Virus record (IMG/VR): IMGVR_UViG_3300024520_000050
Location: 1 to 64,000 of that record
Origin: a virus
Direction: 5' to 3' (one strand)
DNA: 64,000 bases
Shown here: piece after piece, positions 38,602 through 46,295 of the stretch
Position numbering within the stretch: the stretch's first letter is position 1
Layout of the letters: every line of letters starts with the position of its first letter
Position numbers and translations under genes: made by a program
The notes under the pieces: model-generated
What the model was told of the DNA's origin: nothing
Database searches by the model: none
What the model saw: only the letters and a program-made list of their open reading frames with translations

Positions 38602-39022
38602 TACTAGTTCAATAGTACAAGCATGGCAAGGACCTGACGGAAGTATATGTATGACCATGGGTAGAGCAGCTAAACTATTAAATGCAGAAGATAGTCTACA
38701 GATACTGTATATCCAGAATACAATGCTAGAGAATGTTATACTAGACGCTAATTTAGTTATATCCTTATCAGAAGAAGCAATGGATAACTTAATGATACAG
38801 AAAATGGTACTTCAATCTAAAATCAAGGTATTAGAGGATAGACTCAACTTAAAGAGTGATAAGATCATGTTATACCTAGAAGAGATAGATGAATGCTCAA
38901 TTAAGCTAACTAAAGCAAACAAGAAGTTAAAACGACAGAAGACCGCCACAACCATTACATCAGTAATAGGTAGTTCTGCTATCGTGGCAGTTATAGTAAC
39001 AGTACTAATAATTGTATTATAA
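38531..39022 (+). CDS. spanin-partner-like protein with signal peptide and C-terminal anchor, 163 aa
   Basis: A signal-like N-terminus (MKLSNIIIVIVLLLQSLTAL) is followed by a coiled-coil domain rich in Glu/Lys and a C-terminal transmembrane helix (IGSSAIVAVIVTVLIIVL). No lipobox Cys is seen, so it is not a standard o-spanin. A two-anchor arrangement resembles unimolecular spanins. Paired with the overlapping gene it probably forms the last lysis step. Confidence 0.5.
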   Translation: MKLSNIIIVIVLLLQSLTALTQDSTSSIVQAWQGPDGSICMTMGRAAKLLNAEDSLQILYIQNTMLENVILDANLVISLSEEAMDNLMIQKMVLQSKIKVLEDRLNLKSDKIMLYLEEIDECSIKLTKANKKLKRQKTATTITSVIGSSAIVAVIVTVLIIVL

Positions 39023-39039
39023 TTAAACATATAGTAAGA

Positions 39040-39115
39040 TACTAACGTATTTTGCAGGAAAGGAGGGGCGGACCAGTCCGACGAGGTACACCCTTATACT
39101 GCATCATATATAGTA
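39040..39115 (+). ncRNA. structured RNA element in the gap before the DUF1573 gene
   Basis: Nested pairs: TACTA/TAGTA (39040-39044 with 39111-39115), TGCAG/CTGCA (39053-39057 with 39099-39103), AGGG/CCCT (39064-39067 with 39091-39094), and CGGA-ccag-TCCG (39069-39080). A perfect Shine-Dalgarno AAAGGAGG lies at 39059-39066 with no start codon near it. The region is GC-rich for this genome. Confidence 0.4.
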
Positions 39116-39166
39116 CCAATACGATTTAACCAATAAAGATTTAAACACGTTAAAACCATATAATAA

Positions 39167-39865
39167 ATGAAGATTAACGGCTATGATATAACAGCTAAGA
39201 ATGTGTGGGCATACATACAAGGAACTGGGCGCAAAGCACTCAGTGAAAGATATTCAGATATATTTCAATCACCACAACATATCCAAGAGCAGATAGTCTG
39301 GCGCGAAGTGATAGCAAATAAGGAATGTTACACATCAGGAAAGTGTATACATTGTAAATGTAAAATGCCAGACAAGTTATATTCAGATAAAGGATGTGAT
39401 GATGGGTGTTACCCGGAAATAATGAATAGAGATGCATGGAATAACTTCAAACAGTTGTGTGCGCGTAATAAGAGTGATATGTATAATCGTAAGTTCGACT
39501 GGGAAACAGCTCTGGCGGACATGACTAGCTTAGGCCCTGTATCATTTCTATCTCTTATTAGTTCTGATAAAGCAAGCGTGCACCTCGGCGTGGGCCGAGA
39601 AGGTGATATACTCAATCATACATTCGAATTATTCAATCCACATCAAAAGAAACTAACTATAAATCATATACAACCTAGTTGTCATTGTACAACTGCAGTA
39701 CCAAAGTCATATGATATAGAACCTAATGAACATGGTGATATAGATATATTTGTTAATACAAAAGATCTAGAGATAAGAGATCATGAAGTGTGGTTAACAA
39801 TTAGATATAATGATATAGAACGAATTAGCTTACAAATAATTTATACTCTTAAAGAAAAATTATAA
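39167..39865 (+). CDS. DUF1573-domain protein, 232 aa
   Basis: The C-terminal 95 residues match DUF1573, an Ig-like domain common in Bacteroidota: HTFELFNPHQKKLTINHIQP followed by SCHCTT, and a final strand pair. The N-terminal half has two Cys-rich segments (CIHCKCKMP and KGCDDGC) that may bind zinc. No signal peptide is present, so the domain probably works inside the virion or cell. It is encoded between lysis and exonuclease genes. Confidence 0.75.
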   Translation: MKINGYDITAKNVWAYIQGTGRKALSERYSDIFQSPQHIQEQIVWREVIANKECYTSGKCIHCKCKMPDKLYSDKGCDDGCYPEIMNRDAWNNFKQLCARNKSDMYNRKFDWETALADMTSLGPVSFLSLISSDKASVHLGVGREGDILNHTFELFNPHQKKLTINHIQPSCHCTTAVPKSYDIEPNEHGDIDIFVNTKDLEIRDHEVWLTIRYNDIERISLQIIYTLKEKL

Positions 39866-39887
39866 CTAACAACTAACAACTAACTAA

Positions 39888-40631
39888 ATGAAAAAGAAAT
39901 TTTACATGGATACTGAGTTCCATGAATATCAAAAAGATACTACATTACTAAAGGATGCAATTAATTCATCAAGTGTACATCAAACATTAATTGATACAAT
40001 TGAATTAATATCAATTGGTATTATAGATGAAGACGGAAATGAATACTATGCAATATCTAATGAATTTGATATAGATGATGCATGGAATAATGAATGGTTA
40101 AGAGATAATGTACTTAAGAATTTATTTGATAGTAAGATATCAGGTAATAAAACAAGTAGAGAATCAATGACTATTAAGAACTTTAAATCTTATATACTTT
40201 GTTGTGGTAAATCTAAATATCAAATAAGAGAAGAAATTAAATCATTTTGTGTAAATGGAGATTATACTGATGTGAAAAAGAGAATGGATGAAGGTTTAGA
40301 AACTATAGAACCTATTCCAGTTAATGATTACGAATTCTATGCCTACTATGGTGATTACGATTGGGTTGTATTCTGTTGGTTATTCGGAAGAATGATTGAC
40401 TTACCTAAAGGATTCCCAATGTATTGTAAAGATCTCAAGCAATTATTAGATGGTAAAGCAGAACTATTAAAAAAGAAAATATCTAATAGATTCTCTAAAG
40501 GTTTAGATTTTGATGAAGTATTATTTATTAAATCATTACATAATTATCCAACACAAGATAATCTCCATAATGCATTAGATGATGCTAAATGGAATAAAAA
40601 ATTACATGAATTTTTAAATGAATTGCAATGA
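39888..40631 (+). CDS. DEDD-type 3'-5' exonuclease, 247 aa
   Basis: The first motif is FYMDTEFHEYQ with the catalytic Asp8 and Glu10. The second Asp is in YAYYGDYDWVVFCWLFG, and the third motif is NLHNALDDAKWN. This order matches the DEDD 3'-5' exonuclease fold, close to the Rv2179c-like ExoRNase group. It removes nucleotides from RNA or DNA 3' ends using two metals. Role in the phage cycle unknown. Its stop overlaps the next start. Confidence 0.8.
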   Translation: MKKKFYMDTEFHEYQKDTTLLKDAINSSSVHQTLIDTIELISIGIIDEDGNEYYAISNEFDIDDAWNNEWLRDNVLKNLFDSKISGNKTSRESMTIKNFKSYILCCGKSKYQIREEIKSFCVNGDYTDVKKRMDEGLETIEPIPVNDYEFYAYYGDYDWVVFCWLFGRMIDLPKGFPMYCKDLKQLLDGKAELLKKKISNRFSKGLDFDEVLFIKSLHNYPTQDNLHNALDDAKWNKKLHEFLNELQ

Positions 40632-40789
40632 TGAAATGGATCAAACAATTATTCTGTAAACACAATTATGAGAAAACATATAGTATTCATGGAGATATGA
40701 TTATTATGACAGGATATAAAAGAAGTGTATGGAGATGCACTAAATGTAAAAAACATAAATTTAGTAACTATTTAAATAAATTAAAATGA
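40631..40789 (+). CDS. small zinc-ribbon protein, 52 aa
   Basis: The frame starts in TGATG with the previous stop and ends in ATGA with the next start. It contains an FCKHNY segment and WRCTKCKKHKF, that is Cys-x-His and Cys-x2-Cys, a zinc-knuckle pattern as in several short phage proteins. Function unknown. Confidence 0.7.
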   Translation: MKWIKQLFCKHNYEKTYSIHGDMIIMTGYKRSVWRCTKCKKHKFSNYLNKLK

Positions 40790-41133
40790 AACAAGTAAAA
40801 GAAAATGCAGTAGTAGCAAATAACTCACATTCATATTCAGTTAATACATATACAGTTGGCCCTAATGGATTAGAAATAACTGGTGCTCAACCTATTAATT
40901 TAGTACGTGGATCTAAAGTAGATGGTGAAAATATACTTTCTAAACAAGATGGATTCTTAACTGAACAATTACTATGGATTGCACAAAATTATCTATCAGA
41001 AGTAAATGTAGGTGATATGAAGACTAGAGAAACATCAATTGCTATTACTAAGATACAAGAGGCATTAATGTGGATTAATAAGCGTCATGATGATAGAGTA
41101 GAACGTAAGGTGTTAAATACTTATAATAAATAA
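40786..41133 (+). CDS. acb2: Acb2-like anti-CBASS protein, 115 aa
   Basis: The C-terminal half matches the Acb2 helical hairpin family: a short strand region with an FLTEQLLWIAQNYL helix, then ETSIAITKIQEALMW, the family's signature helix, and an N-K-R stretch. Acb2 proteins form hexamers that soak up cyclic oligonucleotide signals and so block CBASS and related immune effectors. The N-terminus (VNTYTVGPNGLEI) corresponds to the usual strand preceding the hairpin. It lies within a string of coupled small genes next to a chimeric capsid-fragment gene. Confidence 0.7.
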   Translation: MKQVKENAVVANNSHSYSVNTYTVGPNGLEITGAQPINLVRGSKVDGENILSKQDGFLTEQLLWIAQNYLSEVNVGDMKTRETSIAITKIQEALMWINKRHDDRVERKVLNTYNK

Positions 41134-41579
41134 TGATAAATAAGAAACATAAGCAAAGCATTCGTAAGTTATTAAGTGGTACTAATCTTGATCACTGGAG
41201 TTTAGCATTACAGATATTAACTGGTCAACTTAGTCGAGATAACGCTGAATCAATGATACTACAGTATATTATTAATATACATAATTATAAGATTGAGAGT
41301 AAAATGACAAGTAGTATTAGAACTTGGATTAAAGAGAAAATAATTAATGAGAAATTAATTAATTATTTCAATAGAACCTTTAAATACATAACTGGATTAC
41401 GTGAGCAATTAACAAATGGTCATACTGTACAACATAACGGAGTTCTTACATTATGTCAACTTGAAGACTGGTTTGACTCTATTATTACATCACGCAAACA
41501 AAAAAGTATTACATTGTCATGTGGAAAAGAAATAGCAGAACTATTTGATGAACTAATAAAAGAAGAAATAAATGTATAA
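41133..41579 (+). CDS. chimera of an LHQLL-type module and a capsid-protein fragment, 148 aa
   Basis: Residues about 8-45 (SIRKLLSGTNLDHWSLALQI, then LTGQLSRDN) resemble the LHQLL-family module. Residues about 88-143 align with residues 314-372 of this phage's own major capsid protein, sharing HNG, LEDWFDSI and LSxGxE at about half identity. The product could bind capsid subunits and act as a decoy, assembly regulator or exclusion factor. Function inferred only. It overlaps the Acb2-like gene by one base. Confidence 0.75.
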   Translation: MINKKHKQSIRKLLSGTNLDHWSLALQILTGQLSRDNAESMILQYIINIHNYKIESKMTSSIRTWIKEKIINEKLINYFNRTFKYITGLREQLTNGHTVQHNGVLTLCQLEDWFDSIITSRKQKSITLSCGKEIAELFDELIKEEINV

Positions 41580-41667
41580 TTGTCCACCTGGCGAACCATT
41601 AACATGGAAAACACAAAGATATGAAGAAAGGAGAGACTGGATCGAACGTAAAGGATCTACAATATAA
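41572..41667 (+). CDS. possible 31-residue peptide
   Basis: A frame overlapping the end of the chimera gene and the start of the amidase gene. It reads MYNCPPGEPLTWKTQRYEER and eleven more residues. Overlaps at both ends are common here, but length is small and the region is used by two other genes. Confidence 0.35.
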   Translation: MYNCPPGEPLTWKTQRYEERRDWIERKGSTI

Positions 41668-42538
41668 ATTAAAGAAAGTATTAAATCGTAATATATCAAT
41701 TGATGGTGATTATGGTAATACAACAAAACAAGCAGTTTGGGATTTTCAAGGATTATATAATCTATATGTAGATGGTGTAGCAGGAGAGAAAACAATGGCT
41801 GTATTAAATAGAGCATATAATGCCTTACATAAAGAAAATAGTAACTTACTTAATCTTGGAAAGAAACGATTTGTTATCTTTGTTGATGCTGGTCATGGCG
41901 GTATTAATGATAATGGCAACTATACAACATCCGGAAAACGTGCATACCATAATGGACGTGAACTACATGAACGTGGACACTACTATGAAGGTTATGAGAA
42001 TAGAATAGTTGCAGAAGCATTTATAGAAGCTTGCATGAATAAAGGAATCATGTGTATTCGCACATATCATCCATCCAAAGATACATCTCTTTCGTATCGT
42101 ACTGATTTAATTAGATCATATCTACGTAGAGGATATTATGGATATATGCATTCATTTCATTCTAATGCTATTGCATCATCTAACTCACAAAGTAAAATGG
42201 AAGCAACCAAAGGTTATATGGTATTTAATACTAGAGGAGATACATTTTCAGATGATATAGCTACTATACATTATAATAATGTTAAGGATGAAATAGGAGA
42301 AGGTAACTGGAATTTTAGAGTACAAAAACAAGATGATGGAGATATCGATTTTGAAGTCAATTTCCAAATGTTAAGGGAAACAGATTTAAATGAATTCGAA
42401 AACTTTGGTGCAATACTAGATGAATGGGGATTTCATACATCTGGTGAAGACTGTCAATTTATATTAGACAGTAGAGAACAACGAATAAACGCATGTCTTA
42501 AGACAGCACAATGGGTAAAACAAAAATTAAATAACTAA
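41621..42538 (+). CDS. N-acetylmuramoyl-L-alanine amidase endolysin, 305 aa
   Basis: A PG_binding_1 domain (residues about 5-65: VKDLQYKLKKVLNRNISIDG, DGVAGEKTMAVLN) precedes an Amidase_3 domain. The zinc ligands appear in DAGHGG (His92), YEGYEN (Glu) and HSFHSNA (His). Amidases cut the lactyl-amide bond between muramic acid and the first stem-peptide residue. No signal peptide is present, so release needs a holin or spanin system, consistent with the membrane genes at 38.1-39.0 kb. Confidence 0.9.
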   Translation: MKKGETGSNVKDLQYKLKKVLNRNISIDGDYGNTTKQAVWDFQGLYNLYVDGVAGEKTMAVLNRAYNALHKENSNLLNLGKKRFVIFVDAGHGGINDNGNYTTSGKRAYHNGRELHERGHYYEGYENRIVAEAFIEACMNKGIMCIRTYHPSKDTSLSYRTDLIRSYLRRGYYGYMHSFHSNAIASSNSQSKMEATKGYMVFNTRGDTFSDDIATIHYNNVKDEIGEGNWNFRVQKQDDGDIDFEVNFQMLRETDLNEFENFGAILDEWGFHTSGEDCQFILDSREQRINACLKTAQWVKQKLNN

Positions 42539-43116
42539 TGCCGAATTTTATTGCACAAACAGAAGCTCAGATTACTAGTGATCTGGCTACATATGGATAT
42601 GTTCATACGGAAACAACTAATGGGATAACTCCATTAGTTATGTATTTTACTGATTCATTAGGATCAATATTAAAACTTAGTGTAGATACAAGTATTCCAT
42701 TATCTACAGCAATGGTTTATACTAACAATGTAACCAATTGTCATCGAGAGCAAGTTGCTGTACTTGCCAGTTCAGTAGTTACAGATCTAGCATCATTAGA
42801 TGCTTTATTAATTGCCGTATATCCTGTTGTGGACCCTATGGTAATTAAAGTAGAAGAACTAGCAAGTGTCGAAGAAAGAGAAGTATTAGTACCCACAGGA
42901 ACCACATATTATACAGTAACTGAATTTACAGATGATGATTTAATTGTTTATAATGTAGGTGGTGTACAATCTCCATATCGAGATCGTACTTTATCTTGGG
43001 TACCAGTTACTCTCGTAGGACCAAGTTGGTTCTTAAATAATGATCTTACAGTACAAGTAAATACAGCAGATGTATTTAATATTGCTCTTGGTAACTATAT
43101 AGTAGTAAAACCATAA
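42538..43116 (+). CDS. hypothetical strand-rich protein, 192 aa
   Basis: Thr/Val-rich protein with regular beta pattern (TETTNGITPLVMYFTDSLGS, later PTGTTYYTVTEFTDDDLIVY) that looks like a virion surface or fibre protein. No family recognised. It shares three bases with the endolysin stop. Confidence 0.65.
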   Translation: MPNFIAQTEAQITSDLATYGYVHTETTNGITPLVMYFTDSLGSILKLSVDTSIPLSTAMVYTNNVTNCHREQVAVLASSVVTDLASLDALLIAVYPVVDPMVIKVEELASVEEREVLVPTGTTYYTVTEFTDDDLIVYNVGGVQSPYRDRTLSWVPVTLVGPSWFLNNDLTVQVNTADVFNIALGNYIVVKP

Positions 43117-43140
43117 TAACTAATAACTAACTAAAATAAT

Positions 43141-43809
43141 ATGAACTTATCAAATCGTTTATTTCAGATAATAGATGAAGAACCCGTATATTGTGTAATA
43201 CTTATAAATATTAAGTGTTACAAAGAATTGTATATGTTGGATAAAAGTGATGATAAACATAAATATGCACAACACTTAGTATATATATGGTATACTTGCG
43301 ATCCATCATCACCTTACTTTAATTCAGAAGAAAGAGAACTAGATGCAGCCATGGAAGTTTATGGACGTAAAAAAGTAATGACAAAGCAATTAAAGAAATG
43401 TATGACGGAATATAATAAACGTCAGTCAACCCCAATGATCCGTGCGTATAAACGTGCAATGAAAATAGCAGATCAACAGGAATCACTACTTAAAAAGAAT
43501 GCTAGTCAAGTACAAGAATTCGAAAGACTTATTGATGATGCAACAACATTAATGCGTACACTAGGATGTAATCCAGATGATATATTAACTCGTATTGAGT
43601 TAATGGAACGTTTAGAAGATCTACAAACTAAGAAGATTAAACGTGAATCTGATATGGCAGCATTAATACCAAAAATAAATAAACAGGTTAAAGATCTGTT
43701 AGAACTTAAAAAAGAAGTGGATAAAGATAGAATGCAAATAGATAGTGACGATAATAAAGATGCTATATCTAATTTTATTGTTGATGCATTCATAGAGAAA
43801 TATATGTAA
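43141..43809 (+). CDS. helical protein upstream of TerL, possible small terminase, 222 aa
   Basis: Nearly all helical, with a coiled-coil second half (MERLEDLQTKKIKRESDMAA). A gene directly upstream of terL in many tailed phages encodes the small terminase subunit, which recognises DNA for packaging. No HTH is evident, so the assignment rests on position alone. Confidence 0.5.
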   Translation: MNLSNRLFQIIDEEPVYCVILINIKCYKELYMLDKSDDKHKYAQHLVYIWYTCDPSSPYFNSEERELDAAMEVYGRKKVMTKQLKKCMTEYNKRQSTPMIRAYKRAMKIADQQESLLKKNASQVQEFERLIDDATTLMRTLGCNPDDILTRIELMERLEDLQTKKIKRESDMAALIPKINKQVKDLLELKKEVDKDRMQIDSDDNKDAISNFIVDAFIEKYM

Positions 43810-43818
43810 TAACTAACT

Positions 43819-46284
43819 ATGTATAAAACCAAACAAGACTTAAAGAATATACAATTAGAATATGATAAAGGTGTTTTACTTCCAACAGCAAAAGAGAAGT
43901 TGATAATTAATCCTAAGATAGCATATGAGGTAACTAATATTGATGTTAAACAATCAATACCTGAACATGCTATATTAAAAAGGATTGAACCTGTATATGG
44001 TATAATCAGTGACTTCTCTAAAGAATATACTCCGGTAGATAATCTATTGTGGGACTATTTATATTTTACTGATTCTAAATTATTCGCACCTGCAGGAGAA
44101 GCATTCATGAAAAGTCTTAATGCTACTAAAGGTAAGACTGGGTTAAAACCAACATATACTAAACACTTACCCGGAACAACAGCATACAACAGATTCTGGG
44201 AAGAAGAGTTCCTTCGTATAACAAAAGGATATGAACCAGAAATAGATGGTAAACCTTGTGGTATTAAGATACCTGGTGAGTTTTATTTTTATCTGAATTA
44301 TGGTTGGATGCAAAAAGTAGAGTTCAATGATAAAGGAGAAGTAATAAGTGATAAGTCAGGTGTTCCTGATTTTCTATCGATGGATTATTACTTCTATAAA
44401 GAATTAGAAGCTAGAGAAAATCCTGCTAAATATAATCTACCTTTTGAATATAAACAATCTATGTCAATTACTAAGTCTCGTCGTAAAGGATTTAGTTATA
44501 AAGCAGGGTCAGGAGCAGTATGGTGTACAGCATTTAGAGACAAAGCAAAAGTCCTTATTGCGTCAGCTCAAGGAAAAGATGCTACCTTGTGCTTTCAGAA
44601 AGCAATGGATATTATTGATCATATAACATTATATACTCCTTTTGGTAGAAAGAATCCAGGACATCCAAGTTCTAATGGAGGTTGGAAGCATATGACAATG
44701 AGTCAAACTAAGGATCATGGCGAGTTTGTTTTCGGGTTAATTAATACTCGTACAAGAATGAAGAAAGGAAGACGTAGTGAAATAGTTACAGCGTCTTTAT
44801 TTAATAAACCAGATGCTGCTTCTGGTGAAGGTCTTACAAGACTATATATAGAGGAAGCAGGAAAGATATCTAATTTAGCTGATGCATGGGTATTCTCATT
44901 AGAATCAATGCGTGTAGGTTCTGTATATCGTTCAGGGATTGCAGTAATATTTGGAACTGGTGGATCTATGGTATCTGCTTCAGGGAAGAAAGGTTCATCG
45001 CAAGATTTTGCTAATATGAATGATAGACCTGAATCAGTAGGATTAGCTGCATTTAAAAACATATATGAATATAAACCTACACAACGTAAATGTGGTTTCT
45101 TTGTATCTGATATGTGGGCTAACTTTGGTTCTAAGATAACCATAGATGGTAAAGTGCATTATGGTTTAGATAAAAATGGTAATGCATGTTTTTGGGTTGC
45201 TGAATTAGCATTAAATAAAGAACGTGCAGGTAAACGACCACCATTAGGTAAGAAAAGAATATTTGATAAATTCCTTACACAACGTTGTAAAACCCCAGCA
45301 GAAGCATTTCTTATTACAACTGGTAGTCGATTTCAAACTGAAGATCTTGTTGAACGTAAGACTAAAATAGCTATATCACGAGGAGGATTTGAATCATTAC
45401 GGATGCCAGGTGAATTAGTAGACATAGATGGTCGAGTAGAGTTTATACCTAAACCTCATGAAGAACCATTATTAAATACATATAATGAAGCAGAAAGAGA
45501 AGGTTGCTTCTTAAGATATGAACCACCATTAAAATTAGGTGGATCAATACCAGATGATGCATATATTATTTCAGTGGATCCAATTGGTATTAATACAGAT
45601 ACAGGTGGATCATTGACGGCTATTATTGTATTTAAGACAAGAAAGTATGAATCATGGTTAGGTCCTGAAAAGATTGTAGGTATTTACTTTGGTCGTAAGA
45701 AACTTAATCCACAAGGATATGTACATAGATTATTACTTAAATTATCTAAATATTATAATGCTAAGATAACTATAGAGAATGATAGAGATGGTGGTATACC
45801 TCAATACTTTATTCGTAAAGGAGAAGCTGCTAGATTAATGGGACCTCCTATTACTACAATGGAGAAGATTATGCCAGGTAGTAAAACATCACGTAGACCG
45901 TATGGTCATTCAATGTCAACAGTTCGACATAAACAAATTGGAGAAGATTTATTATATGAATGGTTAGATTTACGTGGATCTAATATAACTTATTATGATG
46001 AAGAAGATGGTGAAAAGACTATTGAATCAGGATTACGTAATATAGATAGATTAGAAGATCAACTACTAATTGAACAATTAATTAAGTACGAACGTGGTGG
46101 TAACTACGATTTAGTTATGGCAATGATGGGAATTGTAGTTCAATTAAAAGAATGGTACGATCCAGAAGATACAGATCCATATGAAGAAAATAGTATATCA
46201 GATCAACTTAATAAATGGAAAGTAAAACGATTTGGCTCATATGAAGACAAATTAAAATATAACAAAAGAAAATTTAAACGATAA
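43819..46284 (+). CDS. terL: terminase large subunit, 821 aa
   Basis: The ATPase part has a Walker A-like motif KSRRKGFSYKAG (about residues 219-230), with Phe-Ser-Tyr where GKS/T is usual, and Walker B LYIEEAG (about 342-348). The nuclease part has IISVDPIG (about 580), ITIENDRDGG with acidic residues, and a further Asp in NYDLVMAMMG, as in RNase H-like terminase nucleases. It cuts and pumps DNA into the prohead through the portal encoded next. The length exceeds the usual 500-650. Confidence 0.88.
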   Translation: MYKTKQDLKNIQLEYDKGVLLPTAKEKLIINPKIAYEVTNIDVKQSIPEHAILKRIEPVYGIISDFSKEYTPVDNLLWDYLYFTDSKLFAPAGEAFMKSLNATKGKTGLKPTYTKHLPGTTAYNRFWEEEFLRITKGYEPEIDGKPCGIKIPGEFYFYLNYGWMQKVEFNDKGEVISDKSGVPDFLSMDYYFYKELEARENPAKYNLPFEYKQSMSITKSRRKGFSYKAGSGAVWCTAFRDKAKVLIASAQGKDATLCFQKAMDIIDHITLYTPFGRKNPGHPSSNGGWKHMTMSQTKDHGEFVFGLINTRTRMKKGRRSEIVTASLFNKPDAASGEGLTRLYIEEAGKISNLADAWVFSLESMRVGSVYRSGIAVIFGTGGSMVSASGKKGSSQDFANMNDRPESVGLAAFKNIYEYKPTQRKCGFFVSDMWANFGSKITIDGKVHYGLDKNGNACFWVAELALNKERAGKRPPLGKKRIFDKFLTQRCKTPAEAFLITTGSRFQTEDLVERKTKIAISRGGFESLRMPGELVDIDGRVEFIPKPHEEPLLNTYNEAEREGCFLRYEPPLKLGGSIPDDAYIISVDPIGINTDTGGSLTAIIVFKTRKYESWLGPEKIVGIYFGRKKLNPQGYVHRLLLKLSKYYNAKITIENDRDGGIPQYFIRKGEAARLMGPPITTMEKIMPGSKTSRRPYGHSMSTVRHKQIGEDLLYEWLDLRGSNITYYDEEDGEKTIESGLRNIDRLEDQLLIEQLIKYERGGNYDLVMAMMGIVVQLKEWYDPEDTDPYEENSISDQLNKWKVKRFGSYEDKLKYNKRKFKR

Positions 46285-46295
46285 AATTATTATTA

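Noticed and set aside
39069-39090. Hammerhead ribozyme (CCGACGAG resembles the CUGANGAG core)
   Set aside because: The core differs at one key base and the GAAA segment and cleavage-site stem are missing.
43141-43809. Calling the gene a certain small terminase
   Set aside because: No helix-turn-helix or family match is visible; only its position before terL supports it.
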